Shown: positions 18,359-27,295 of the stretch, one piece after another
Numbering within the stretch: the first letter of the stretch is position 1
How the letters are laid out: each line of letters opens with the position of its first letter
From: Caulifigura coniformis
GTDB lineage: Bacteria > Planctomycetota > Planctomycetia > Planctomycetales > Planctomycetaceae
Assembly (NCBI RefSeq): GCF_007745175.1
Contig: NZ_CP036271.1
Span: forward strand, 930,001-994,000
DNA: 64,000 nt
Direction of reading: 5' to 3'
Position numbers and translations under genes: made by a program
Notes under the pieces: generated by a model
The model's input: only the letters and a program-made list of their open reading frames with translations
Told to the model about the DNA's origin: nothing
Databases searched by the model: none

Positions 18359-20527
18359 TTACAATTGCGCACGCGGACTTGAGTTGAGTAATCGCAGGCC
18401 ATTGAAGATTACGAGCAGCGATGCCCCCATGTCGGCGGCGATCGCAGCCCACAGGGAAGCGCGCCCGAACATGGTGAGCAGCAAAAACAGCGCTTTGACC
18501 CCGAGTGAGAAATAGATGTTCTGACGGATGATCGTCAGCGTTCTTCGAGAGTGGTGGATCAGCCAGCCCACCATCGACAAGTCGTCTCGCATCAAAGCCA
18601 CGTCCGCCGTCTCCAGTGCCGCGTCTGTGCCGACAGTTCCCATAGCGATCCCCAGGCTCGCCAGCGCCATCGCCGGGGCATCGTTGACGCCGTCACCAAC
18701 CATCGCGACATGTCCATATTTCGCGACAAGTTCCTTAATGGCGGCCACCTTATCCTCGGGCAGTAACTCGGTCCGCACCTCGTCGACGGCCGCGAGCCGC
18801 CCGATCGCTTCGCCAGTTCCCCGGTTGTCGCCCGTTAGCATAATGACATGCTCGACTCCGGCCTCACGAATCGACTCGACTGCCGCGCGAGCTTCCGGGC
18901 GAATCGAATCGGCCAGTGCAATCCAACCCAGGATTAGAGTGTTCGTGCCGAGAACAATGACACTGGAGCCGTCGTTCTCGACTTGAAGAATTCGCTCGTG
19001 CAGATTCCCTTCATCAAGCCGTCGTTCATCCAGCATCCGATGCGATCCCAGCCAGTACTCCACTCCGTCGACCTTGGCTGTGGCGCCTTTCCCTTTGATG
19101 GCTTGGAAGTCGTCGGCTGCGGCGGGCTCGATGCCCCGTGCAGACGCCGCCCTAAGCACCGCTCGCGCCAGCGGGTGCTCGGAGCGTCGCTCAATCGCTG
19201 CCGCAATCCGTAACACGTCTTCCGAATCATGGCCGGCGAGGGCCTCGACTTGCCGCACGCCGGGCTGTCCGATCGTCAACGTTCCCGTCTTGTCGATGGC
19301 CACCGCTTTCAGGTGAGCCGGTGCTTCGAGTGCCGGCCCACCCTTTACCAGCACTCCAGCCTTCGCCGCCGATGTCAATGCGGCGACGATGCTCACCGGT
19401 GTCGAAATGACGAGCGCACAAGGGCACGCAATGACTAGCAGAACTAGTCCGCGGTAAAACCACAGTCCCCAGATCCCGCTGAAGAGCGGCGGAAGAATCA
19501 TCACCGCTAGAGCAGTCGCGAAAATCGCAGGTGTGTAATAGCTCGCAAACTTCTCAACCCACTGCTCGCTTGGTGAACGCTGGCTTTGGGAATCGCCTAC
19601 CATTCGGATGATTCGCGAAAGCGTCGTATCGTTGGCCGGCTTCGTCGATTCGATTTCCAGAGCGCCTTCCTCGTTAATCGTGCCTGCAAAGACGACGGCA
19701 CCCGGCGCCTTGGCGACCGGCAGCGACTCCCCGGTAATGGGAGCCTGATTGACTGTCGACTCTCCCTTGATGACTTTTCCGTCGAGCGGGACTTTTTCCC
19801 CCGGGCGCACGATGAGGCGGCTTCCGACCATCACGTCCGCGACCGGAAGAGTGCACTCTTGACCCGCGCTATCAATCTGCGTCGCGGTGTCCGGCGCGAG
19901 CGTCATAAGCGCCGCAATGGCATGCCGCGCCCGGGCGATACTCCACGATTCCAGTGCCAGCGACACGGCGAACAAGAAGGCCACCATTGCCGCTTCGAGG
20001 TATTCGCCGATCAGAACTGCACCGGTAACGGCGACGATCATCAGAAGGTTGACATCAGGCCGACAGCGGCGAAGAGCGTGCCAGGCCTTCGGCGCAACGA
20101 ACCATGCTCCGCAGATGGCAGAGACCACATAAAGCAGTTTCACGGCCGGGGGCAAAGCCACCTCTTCGCCGCCACGAAAGGCCGATGAGAAACCTCGAAT
20201 GGCTGTGTGCGCGAGAAAACCTGCTGCCAGCAATGCGCCGCTGGCGACTGTCATCGTCGTCCGACCCCAGCGTGTCCAGCCTCCCGCATCGCCGCCCGTC
20301 GGACCTTCCCCGTTCCATTGTTCCAATCTCAAACCGGTCAGCTGTGCGGCAATCTTTCCGATGTCATCCCGTGTGATCTGTGACTGGTCGAAGTCGACCG
20401 TCATTTTGCCGTTCAGAATGTCGAAGCCGAAGTTTTGCACGCCATTGAGTGAGTCCAACGCCCCCCGCAGCGCGGTTACCTCCTCAGCGCAGTCCATTCC
20501 GAACACGCGAAATTGCACTTGCTCCAT
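18359..20527 (-). CDS. P1B-type heavy-metal ATPase (Zn/Cd/Pb-like)
   Basis: ATP-driven heavy-metal exporter, 722 residues. An N-terminal HMA domain (about 1-70) carries GMDCAEEV in place of GMxCxxC, a variant seen in the ZntA/CadA branch. Then come membrane helices, TGES (PITGESLPVAKAPG), the CPC metal motif (VIACPCALVIS), the phosphorylation site DKTGTLT with Asp412, the HP motif (SEHPLARAVL) and GDGVNDAPA. ATG 20527 starts directly at the HMA domain; the frame is open upstream, but that part overlaps a hairpin and the next gene. CPC with the CAEE motif suggests Zn, Cd or Pb rather than Cu. An RND fragment follows it. Confidence 0.92.
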   Translation of the reverse strand: MEQVQFRVFGMDCAEEVTALRGALDSLNGVQNFGFDILNGKMTVDFDQSQITRDDIGKIAAQLTGLRLEQWNGEGPTGGDAGGWTRWGRTTMTVASGALLAAGFLAHTAIRGFSSAFRGGEEVALPPAVKLLYVVSAICGAWFVAPKAWHALRRCRPDVNLLMIVAVTGAVLIGEYLEAAMVAFLFAVSLALESWSIARARHAIAALMTLAPDTATQIDSAGQECTLPVADVMVGSRLIVRPGEKVPLDGKVIKGESTVNQAPITGESLPVAKAPGAVVFAGTINEEGALEIESTKPANDTTLSRIIRMVGDSQSQRSPSEQWVEKFASYYTPAIFATALAVMILPPLFSGIWGLWFYRGLVLLVIACPCALVISTPVSIVAALTSAAKAGVLVKGGPALEAPAHLKAVAIDKTGTLTIGQPGVRQVEALAGHDSEDVLRIAAAIERRSEHPLARAVLRAASARGIEPAAADDFQAIKGKGATAKVDGVEYWLGSHRMLDERRLDEGNLHERILQVENDGSSVIVLGTNTLILGWIALADSIRPEARAAVESIREAGVEHVIMLTGDNRGTGEAIGRLAAVDEVRTELLPEDKVAAIKELVAKYGHVAMVGDGVNDAPAMALASLGIAMGTVGTDAALETADVALMRDDLSMVGWLIHHSRRTLTIIRQNIYFSLGVKALFLLLTMFGRASLWAAIAADMGASLLVIFNGLRLLNSSPRAQL

Positions 20528-20591
20528 CAGGCGTTCTACCTTGTAGGCCGCAGAGTGAAATGTCAGCTTGGTGTGCGTGCTTAAGGAAATT

Positions 20592-20625
20592 GAAAGGCCC
20601 CCGGACTGCTGAGGCCTTTCCTTTC
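20592..20625 (-). terminator. Hairpin between HMA protein and P1B ATPase
   Basis: An inverted repeat GAAAGGCC / GGCCTTTC (20592-20599 and 20613-20620) lies between the HMA gene stop and the ATPase start. The U-tract on the minus strand is weak. It could partly terminate HMA transcription and lower ATPase expression. Confidence 0.5.
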
Positions 20626-20651
20626 GCTCGCATCGGCTGACCGAGGACCTA

Positions 20652-20990
20652 TTAGCTCTTGGGCCGGGTTGTAAACGTCCCAGCCGGACTGACCATCTTT
20701 TTGGGGGTCTTGCTAATCTCCGCCATCGCATCCCAAAGAGTTGTTGCTTTTAGTTCTTTACCGGCGGCCGGCGTGACAGTCACCGTTTTCATCGGGATGT
20801 CGCATTCAATCTTGGCGACTCCGGGCACCTTCTCTAGCCGGGTCGTGATCTTCTTCACGCACCCGCCGCACATCTCGCCAACAGTCACTACGGTCGACTT
20901 TGCCGTATCCGAGGCGTTGCTGGGTAGACCGGTGAGACCAACGATCAGGCCGACCGTCATCAGGAGAATTCCTCGTCGACTTGAAGTCAT
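20652..20990 (-). CDS. Exported heavy-metal-associated (HMA) domain protein
   Basis: A periplasmic metal chaperone-like protein of 112 residues. A signal peptide (about 1-27, LLMTVGLIVGLTGLPSNASD) precedes one HMA domain. The domain carries GEMCGGCVKKI, with the CxxC metal site, followed by VPGVAKIECDIPMKTVTV. The spacing matches CopZ/MerP-type domains. It lies upstream of the P1B ATPase in the same orientation, and it may pass metal to an exporter or sequester it. The family call is good; the metal is not determined. Confidence 0.85.
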   Translation of the reverse strand: MTSSRRGILLMTVGLIVGLTGLPSNASDTAKSTVVTVGEMCGGCVKKITTRLEKVPGVAKIECDIPMKTVTVTPAAGKELKATTLWDAMAEISKTPKKMVSPAGTFTTRPKS

Positions 20991-21054
20991 TGCATTTCCA
21001 TTCAGTGCATCCGTACTGAAACCATCCGTGCACCTCGCACGGATTTGAAAGAAG

Positions 21055-22194
21055 TTAACTGCGAAGAGCTGAAACGATGTCCGCTCGTCCCGCTTGCCAT
21101 GCCGGAATCAAGCCGGCAACAACTCCCACCGCGGCTGAAACGACCACTCCCGTAATCGCAAGACGAGTGGACGGCAGAAACGAGATCAAGATTCCTTCGG
21201 TCCCCAGCGACAGTTGTGTGGCGTGCAAGGTGATCAGGGCAGCGGCAACGCCGACGAGTCCACCGATCAGGCTCACCAAGCTGCTTTCGGCGAGGACGAG
21301 CCGGAAGATGCGAAGACTCGTGCAGCCCAGTGTCTGCAGGACCGCGTGCTCATTGATGCGGTCCTGAACGCCCATTATCGTTGTCGTCGACACCAGAGCG
21401 AGCACCAATCCAACGCAGGCGAATCCCAGCAATTGCGTGAATCCAACCAGCTCGACCAGATCACCAACGGTTTTCGCCTGAAACACGCCCCGAGTACGAG
21501 TGTCCGTCGGTACCGGTCCGCCACGGTACAAGTCGTCGATGGTCGCTGCGATTTTCTTGGGATCAGCTCCCGGTGCGAGCGCCACTTCGACCTGCGTGCA
21601 CGTGCCCACCGAAGCGAGACCTTTCGTCCGCTGCAGAAACTCCAGATGCGTGAAGATCATCGCGTCTTCACCGGGGGACGTGGATTTGAACACACCGGAA
21701 ACGGTGACCGTCAACATGCCAATCGAAAACTTCTGGCCCAGCTTGAGTTTCCGGCGGTTGAACACCGATTGGCCCACGAGCGCCGCATCGCGCTGCTTCT
21801 CAAAGGTCGCCCAATCTCCTTGCAGGAGCGTGAGGTCGCGAAACGTGCGCAGCTTCTCCGGCGGCATGCCGTTGAAGACCACGACGTCCAGGCTCGCCCG
21901 ACAATTGTTCATGTAGACCTTGATGGGAACCGCGTCCTTGACTCCTTCAATCTTGCGAATGCGATCGGCGTAACCGTCCTGCAGTTTGCTCGTGCTCGGA
22001 CAAAAGCGATTGGCCTGAAAGACAATCAGCGACTGATCGGCAGCCTGATCGTTGGCCAGTCGGTCCATCCCCTCTTGGATTGCACTCACAAAGGCGAAAA
22101 CGAAGAGCGCGACGGCAGTGCCGCTGACGGTGAGCGCCGTCCGCGTCCGGTGACGCCACAATGTTTTCAGGACGTACGGGGCAAATCGAAACAT
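21055..22194 (-). CDS. MacB/FtsX-type ABC transporter permease (second)
   Basis: Permease subunit of a MacB-like ABC exporter, 379 residues. It begins MFRFAPYVLKTLWRHRTRTALTVSG, with the first membrane helix after it. A long extracytoplasmic domain follows (about 45-250), then three C-terminal FtsX membrane helices ending QAGRADIVSALRS, a typical FtsX end. ATG 22194 is 3 bp after the ATPase stop; the frame is open far upstream, but that part overlaps the ATPase gene. With the permease at 25184-26353 it probably forms a heterodimer driven by the ATPase at 22197-22895. Confidence 0.9.
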   Translation of the reverse strand: MFRFAPYVLKTLWRHRTRTALTVSGTAVALFVFAFVSAIQEGMDRLANDQAADQSLIVFQANRFCPSTSKLQDGYADRIRKIEGVKDAVPIKVYMNNCRASLDVVVFNGMPPEKLRTFRDLTLLQGDWATFEKQRDAALVGQSVFNRRKLKLGQKFSIGMLTVTVSGVFKSTSPGEDAMIFTHLEFLQRTKGLASVGTCTQVEVALAPGADPKKIAATIDDLYRGGPVPTDTRTRGVFQAKTVGDLVELVGFTQLLGFACVGLVLALVSTTTIMGVQDRINEHAVLQTLGCTSLRIFRLVLAESSLVSLIGGLVGVAAALITLHATQLSLGTEGILISFLPSTRLAITGVVVSAAVGVVAGLIPAWQAGRADIVSALRS

Positions 22195-22196
22195 GG

Positions 22197-22895
22197 TCAC
22201 ACCTCCACCAACTCGCGCGACGCTTGCTCGACCAGCTGTCCGTTGATCAGCCGCAGGCGACGCGAAGCTGTCTGCGCTGCTTGGGCATCGTGCGTCACCA
22301 TCAGCAGCGTCATTCCAAGCTCGGTGTTGAGCTGCTGAAGTAACTCCAGGATTTGCTGCGTAGTTTCCGAGTCGAGGTCCCCTGTTGGTTCGTCGCCGAC
22401 GATGATCGTCGGGTTCGCGACGAGTGCCCGGGCGATGCCAACTCGCTGCTCCTGACCGCCGGACAACTGCCTGGGATAGTGGTCCGCACGGTCGGAAAGG
22501 CCGACTGCTTCCATTGCGATTTGCACTCGGCGCTCTCGCTCCGCCCGTGATAGGGGCAGCAGAAGTAGCGGCAACTCCACGTTTTCCCAGGCGGTGAGGA
22601 CAGGCACCAGATTGTGCATCTGGAAGATGTAGCCCACGTTCTCGGCCCGCCACTTAGCGAGCCTGGTTCGTGAAAGCTGCGTGATCTCTGTGCCGTTCAC
22701 CACGATTCGTCCCTTAGTCGGACGATCAATGCCTGCGAGCAGATTCAAGAGCGTGCTCTTACCGGAACCACTCGCTCCCATCAGGGACAGGAACTGTCCG
22801 CGCTCGACCTGAAGGCAGGCTTCCTTCAACGGCGTGATGATCTGGTCACCTTTGCGGTATTCCTTGGTGACGTGATCGACTTCAACCAGTGACAT
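22197..22895 (-). CDS. ABC transporter ATP-binding protein (MacB/LolD type)
   Basis: ATPase of a MacB/LolD-like exporter, 232 residues. Walker A is GASGSGKST, the Q-loop lies in [10 protein letters not shown], the signature is [15 protein letters not shown], Walker B is [12 protein letters not shown] and the H-loop is MVTHD. The signature has Glu-Gln-Arg where Gln-Gln-Arg is more common. It lies between the adaptor (19 bp upstream) and the permease (3 bp downstream), so it is part of one transcription unit from 26353 to 21055. Confidence 0.95.
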   Translation of the reverse strand: MSLVEVDHVTKEYRKGDQIITPLKEACLQVERGQFLSLMGASGSGKSTLLNLLAGIDRPTKGRIVVNGTEITQLSRTRLAKWRAENVGYIFQMHNLVPVLTAWENVELPLLLLPLSRAERERRVQIAMEAVGLSDRADHYPRQLSGGQEQRVGIARALVANPTIIVGDEPTGDLDSETTQQILELLQQLNTELGMTLLMVTHDAQAAQTASRRLRLINGQLVEQASRELVEV

Positions 22896-22913
22896 GATCG
22901 GTTTCCTTCATTC

Positions 22914-24497
22914 CTACAGTCGCGATGGCGTGGCAGTCACCGGCTTTGCAGTGGTTGCGGAGTTTGACGCTGATTCCTCGCCGCGAATCTGGATTCGCTG
23001 GCGGTCCTTCACCAGTTCGCGGCCGGAGGCGATCAGCCGGTCGCCAACGCTCAGGCCGGCAGTGACTTCCACGAGGTCGTTTTGAACCGCCTGCCCGAGC
23101 GTCACGAGCCGTCGTCGGGCAGTGCCGGTATGCCGATCCGCAATCCAGACCATCGGTTCCGGGGAACTCGTATCGACCAGCGATCGTGGAATCACTAGGC
23201 GCAACGGCGGCTCACCGACATGCAAGGTCGGCGTCGGCGGCGCGAGAAACACCGCCTCGACCAGCATGTCGGGCTTCAGGACGGCGGGCGGCGTCTCGAG
23301 AGCGATCTTGACCTGCAGCGTGTTCTTCTGAATGTCAGTGAGCGACGTAATCGCCAGGACTCGGCCTGTCACCGAGCCGGAGACCGCCGGCGTGGCAATC
23401 TGAACCTTCTGGCCGGGCAGGACCTGAGAAACATTTTCAAGACGCACATCAGCGCGAACCTGTAGCTGCGCGGGATCGTACATCGTGACGACGGTGCTCG
23501 CGTCCTGCAGTGCGCCCGGTGCGAGCCCCATCAGCTTGGTACCCGGCCGGGCTGCAAGGGACAGAACCTTTCCGGTGATCGGAGCAGTAATCACTGTACG
23601 TGACAGCTGCAGTTCAGCTGCGGCCAACTTGGCTTCGGCTTGTTCGACCTGAGCCTTGGCGGCGTCCACGGCCGCCAGGCCTTCCGAAAACTGACGCTGC
23701 TCCTCGATCTTCAATTCCAGCTGACGGCGTAGCGTGTCCCGCCGCCGCTCCAAAGCGGCCCGCTCTCTGGCCAGTGACTCTTGCTGGGCTTTGAGTTCGG
23801 CGATGTTGGCATTCGCCACAGCGAGCTCGCTTTCGGCCCGAGTCACCATGATCGAAGCCACCGCCTGCCCGGCTTTCGTCTTGCTCTCGACTTCATTCCG
23901 AGCCTGCTCTGCTCTAGCCTCGGCTGCCTGCAACATTGCCGGAATACGGTTGAGCATCGACTCGGTCTTGGCAACTTCCGAGTCGGCCGCCGCGACCATC
24001 GAGATCCGTTCGATCGGCTCCTTGAGGTAGGTCTCAGCGGCCTTCAGCTTGGCCTGAGCGGAGTCCATTCCGGATCGCTGCAGGGCCAGTTCCGCTCTAG
24101 CTTGCCTGACTGCAATCTCCGCATCGGCCCGAAGAAGCTTTGCAACCGGATCTCCGGCTTTCACTTCCTGGCCTTCAACGACAGACAGCTCTTCGACAAT
24201 GCCGTCAATGAGTGAGCTCACAATGACAGGAGTCGGCCGCGGCTCGATCCAGCCTGCCGACCGAAAGAGCGGTGTGTCCATCGCCTGTACCTCCGCGCGG
24301 ATGGCGATGACCGGCAGAACGGTCACCGGCGTTGCGGCAAGCAAGCTGTCGCGAAGTGACCAGGCCGTGACCGCCGCAAATCCAAGCAGGATGCCGATTG
24401 GGATCAGCAGGCGCAGCAGCGACCTACGAGGCCGCCGGATGCTTGCAGGTCCGGCGGCTCGATCGAGGGCCAACTCTCGCAGATTGAGGGCGCTCAT
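22914..24497 (-). CDS. ABC exporter periplasmic adaptor (HlyD/MacA family)
   Basis: Membrane-fusion subunit, 527 residues. One N-terminal membrane anchor (about 27-50) is followed by a lipoyl half (SSLIDGIVEELSVVEGQEVKAGD). A very long coiled-coil hairpin (about 120-290, rich in Ala/Glu/Arg) comes next, then the second lipoyl half (VITAPITGKVLSL) and beta-barrel domains. The length is greater than MacA because of the hairpin. ATG 24497 overlaps the lipoprotein stop by 4 bp (ATGA), showing translational coupling. Metal or peptide export is not decided by the sequence. Confidence 0.92.
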   Translation of the reverse strand: MSALNLRELALDRAAGPASIRRPRRSLLRLLIPIGILLGFAAVTAWSLRDSLLAATPVTVLPVIAIRAEVQAMDTPLFRSAGWIEPRPTPVIVSSLIDGIVEELSVVEGQEVKAGDPVAKLLRADAEIAVRQARAELALQRSGMDSAQAKLKAAETYLKEPIERISMVAAADSEVAKTESMLNRIPAMLQAAEARAEQARNEVESKTKAGQAVASIMVTRAESELAVANANIAELKAQQESLARERAALERRRDTLRRQLELKIEEQRQFSEGLAAVDAAKAQVEQAEAKLAAAELQLSRTVITAPITGKVLSLAARPGTKLMGLAPGALQDASTVVTMYDPAQLQVRADVRLENVSQVLPGQKVQIATPAVSGSVTGRVLAITSLTDIQKNTLQVKIALETPPAVLKPDMLVEAVFLAPPTPTLHVGEPPLRLVIPRSLVDTSSPEPMVWIADRHTGTARRRLVTLGQAVQNDLVEVTAGLSVGDRLIASGRELVKDRQRIQIRGEESASNSATTAKPVTATPSRL

Positions 24498-25147
24498 GGC
24501 TTCGCAGCCGGCTCCTTGGCGTGGTCATGCTTGTGATCGTGGTCGTGGTCATGATCGTGTCCATGAGCAGCCTTCTTCGCCTTCGGGGCGGTAGCCGGAT
24601 GCACGTAGACGCTCGAAGCAAGCACGGTGAGATTGCCGGCCTCGTCGCGTTGAGCCTTGCCCTTCACGACAACGCTCATCAGTTCCTTAACGCCGAGGAG
24701 TTTCCGGGCATCGGTCTCCAGTGTCTTGCCAGATTCGTCGACGAACTTGACCGTGGCCATCGACTTAGGAAGACGGTCTGTATCGCAGCAGTAGTCCCAG
24801 GGTGTTTCGCAACTATCCCCTTCAATCTCGTTGCACGGCACTAGAGTCGGGTCGACAATTTGGAACGCGGCACGACCCTTCACCCAGGGATCAGTGCTTC
24901 CGCCAATGCGGCCGAGAACCGCGACTTCATCTCCGTCTTTGACTTTCTCACGGGCCTGGACCACGGTCTGATGCTGCTCGGGCATTGCTGCAAGGATGAG
25001 CTTTTCCCCTTCCGGTGATGGCTTCAAGGGAGCTTCGACGGCCGCGTCCTTCTTCGCTTCTGGGGTACTGGACGAGCACCCTCCCACGCTGAGGGTGGAA
25101 CCAAGCGCAAGAAGCATCGCGAACTGTTTGAGTGAAAGATTTCGCAT
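24494..25147 (-). CDS. Lipoprotein with His-rich C-terminal tail
   Basis: A 217-residue lipoprotein with signal and lipobox LSVGGC (near residues 19-24). The middle has an OB-fold-like look (GDEVAVLGRIGG, ATVKFVDESGK, MSVVVKGKAQRD) and a Cys-rich insert (CNEIEGDSCETPWDYCCDTD). The C-terminus is an alternating His/Asp run (HGHDHDHDHDHKHDH) typical of metal-binding tails. It lies inside the ABC exporter operon and its stop overlaps the adaptor start. A metal-sensing or buffering partner of the exporter is a fair inference; I do not recognise the family. Confidence 0.75.
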   Translation of the reverse strand: MRNLSLKQFAMLLALGSTLSVGGCSSSTPEAKKDAAVEAPLKPSPEGEKLILAAMPEQHQTVVQAREKVKDGDEVAVLGRIGGSTDPWVKGRAAFQIVDPTLVPCNEIEGDSCETPWDYCCDTDRLPKSMATVKFVDESGKTLETDARKLLGVKELMSVVVKGKAQRDEAGNLTVLASSVYVHPATAPKAKKAAHGHDHDHDHDHKHDHAKEPAAKP

Positions 25148-25183
25148 TTCGTTCTCCTGAGTGATGCCTGCCCACGCAGGCGA

Positions 25184-26353
25184 CTAGACCGCTTTCAACG
25201 CATCAACAACTGGAAGCTTAAGCACACGCCACGCAGGCGGGATGGAGCCGACGACGCCCGTGGCGACGCCGACACACAGACCGGTCAAGATGGCTACGCC
25301 GTCGACGCGAAGCGCAAACGCCGACATCGTGAATCGCACGGCAAAGCCGTTGAGCAGCAGGATCGCAAGCGCTGCGGCAATGATGGATCCTGCTGCCGAC
25401 AGAATCAGTCCTTCCTGGATCACGCTCAAAGCGATGGCTCGCCTGGAGAAGCCGAGCGTCTGCAGCATCGCTAGTTCGCGGACGCGACCGACGACTGCTC
25501 CGAACATGGTGTTCATGCCGGCGAAGACCCCGGCGCCTGAGACGAGTGCCACGATCAGCCAGGCAACCGTTCGAACCGGGCCATAGTGCCGATTGAGCGA
25601 CGCGTAATACGCAGCTTCGGGCGTCGCCTGCCATTCCAGATCAACCCGTTCCTTGCAGAACTCCTGCAGATCGCTCAGAGCGGACTCGCTTTCCACGGCG
25701 ACCGAAATCAGGCTCAGATCCTGGCGTTTCATCGCCTGCTGCAGGTCGTCAACGGGACACCAGACTTCGGATTCGAAAGCCGATCCTCCCGCTGAGAATG
25801 TTCCACTGATCACCCAGTCCCGGCCTTCGAAGCGGACCGTCTTGCCAACCACCAGATCTTCCAGCGGCCGGCCGAGCTTGGCCCCGGCCATGCGTCCGAT
25901 GATCGCTTCGCCGGTGACAGGCCACTTCCCTTCCTGCAGCTGAAACATTCGCCGAACGAGTGGCGCTCCAAGCGTCACTCCTCTGACGATTCCCATGGCC
26001 GCTTCAGGAGAGCTCTCGGTGATGACTTCTGTTCCGAGATAAAGCTCGGGCGAGACATACTTCTGGCCTTCGCGTTGTTTGACGCCGCTGACGCTGGCCG
26101 AAATCACCGCAGCGCCTTTCCCGGGAACCGTGGAATTCTCAATGTTTTCCTGGGCACCCAAGGCATGGATCAAAATGACGCCCGCGTCACCACTCACAGC
26201 GAGTGACGTCTCCAGTCCGCGAACGAAAGCAACGACCAACAGCACCAGGAGCACAACCGTGGCCAGGCCCAGGAGCGTCAACAGACTGCGCCCTGGCCGG
26301 CGAAACAGATTGCGAATGCCGTAGTCCCACGGCAGAAGTCGAATACCAAGCAT
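25184..26353 (-). CDS. MacB/FtsX-type ABC transporter permease (first)
   Basis: Permease of 389 residues. It starts MLGIRLLPWDYGIRNLFRRPGRSLLTLLG, the usual MacB-permease opening, with the first helix after it. A long extracytoplasmic domain with MGIVRGVTLGAPLV and ISGTFSAGGSAFESEVWCP follows. The last three helices end PPAWRVLKLPVVDALKAV, the FtsX consensus. It is the first gene of the exporter unit, and 36 bp separate it from the lipoprotein gene. Confidence 0.9.
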   Translation of the reverse strand: MLGIRLLPWDYGIRNLFRRPGRSLLTLLGLATVVLLVLLVVAFVRGLETSLAVSGDAGVILIHALGAQENIENSTVPGKGAAVISASVSGVKQREGQKYVSPELYLGTEVITESSPEAAMGIVRGVTLGAPLVRRMFQLQEGKWPVTGEAIIGRMAGAKLGRPLEDLVVGKTVRFEGRDWVISGTFSAGGSAFESEVWCPVDDLQQAMKRQDLSLISVAVESESALSDLQEFCKERVDLEWQATPEAAYYASLNRHYGPVRTVAWLIVALVSGAGVFAGMNTMFGAVVGRVRELAMLQTLGFSRRAIALSVIQEGLILSAAGSIIAAALAILLLNGFAVRFTMSAFALRVDGVAILTGLCVGVATGVVGSIPPAWRVLKLPVVDALKAV

Positions 26354-26424
26354 AAAGTGATCAACCGGCTGGGGCGGGCTCGAAAGAACGGCACAGGCCG
26401 TTCACCGCGAACTCAGCGCAGGAT

Positions 26425-27033
26425 CTACACGCGCAGCAATTGCCCTAAATCCAGCAAAGCACTGAGCCAGTGTGTGCCAGAATCATCAGCAGGGACCCGC
26501 AGCTCGGCTGCCGCAACTTCTGGACACCGACTAACGAGTAAGACTTCTTCGGAAAGTGCCGGGGCTGGTGCATCCAAGACATCAACGAGCGTGGTAGGGC
26601 TGGCCGACGTAATGACCGCCTCGCAGGGCAGACCCGACACCGGACAAGTCGGGACCTCGCTGCTGGTAGATTCAGCGCCATCACAACAATGGCAGCCCAC
26701 ACAGCAGGCTTGAGTTTCTACCTCATCGTATTGCGCGAACAAACTGACAGCCGCCGAAGCACAGTACGGCAATGTCGTGCCATCCGAGCAGGTGCAGCCG
26801 ACCCGCGGCATTGACGCGATTAATGCCGTCCACAACGCGAGTCCTCGCGTCAACGTGTTGCAGAGTGTGTCCGCTTGAGAGAGCAAGTCGATTCGACCAT
26901 ATCCAATGACTCGGGGAAGTCTACGGTGCCCGTCGAGGGCGTCACAACACCAAAGTGCCAGCGGGCTTCCACAACGAGGAGCGAGGAAAGTCGCGCCGAC
27001 CGTCCGATCGGAGCGGAATCCACCAGCCATCAA
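26425..27033 (-). CDS. Cys-rich exported protein (family shared with 17093-17557)
   Basis: An unrecognised Cys-rich protein. The open frame from 27033 gives 202 residues, but the true start is uncertain. The probable export segment is LTRGLALWTALIASMPRVGC, which could begin at an internal TTG. After it come CTCSDGTTLPYC, then CCVGCHCCDG, then CPVSGLPC, then an Ala/Val/Leu-rich end LLDLGQLLRV. This order parallels the protein at 17093-17557. It lies 71 bp upstream of the ABC exporter operon on the same strand and may be its first gene. Periplasmic metal binding is inferred. Confidence 0.55.
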   Translation of the reverse strand: MMAGGFRSDRTVGATFLAPRCGSPLALWCCDALDGHRRLPRVIGYGRIDLLSQADTLCNTLTRGLALWTALIASMPRVGCTCSDGTTLPYCASAAVSLFAQYDEVETQACCVGCHCCDGAESTSSEVPTCPVSGLPCEAVITSASPTTLVDVLDAPAPALSEEVLLVSRCPEVAAAELRVPADDSGTHWLSALLDLGQLLRV

Positions 27034-27203
27034 GAGCTTACCGTTTTACCGATCCAATGCCGATCGGTTTCAGACTGTGCGTAGGACGTGCAGTGGAGCT
27101 AGGAATTCGGCCGGAGTGATATTGATCCGGCGCAGGAAGCTGTTGGCGGCCCCATCCAGACCTCCGGCAGGGACCACTCGCCAGATCAGAGTCTAAACCA
27201 TCC

Positions 27204-27249
27204 GACTGTCCTTGACAGTCGACTCACCCTCGATATTTTGATTAATCAA
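27204..27249 (+). promoter_or_regulatory. AT-rich upstream region with hairpin and palindrome
   Basis: Ahead of the DUF1559 gene lie a 7-bp hairpin (GACTGTC, 3-nt loop, GACAGTC, 27204-27220) and a perfect 12-bp palindrome TTGATTAATCAA (27238-27249), followed by an AT-rich run. The palindrome could be a regulator site in a promoter that stands out as AT-rich. The rest of 27034-27295 shows nothing. Confidence 0.45.
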
Positions 27250-27295
27250 ACTTATGTATTTAATTAACCAAATTCATGGATTGTCGGTTCGAAAC

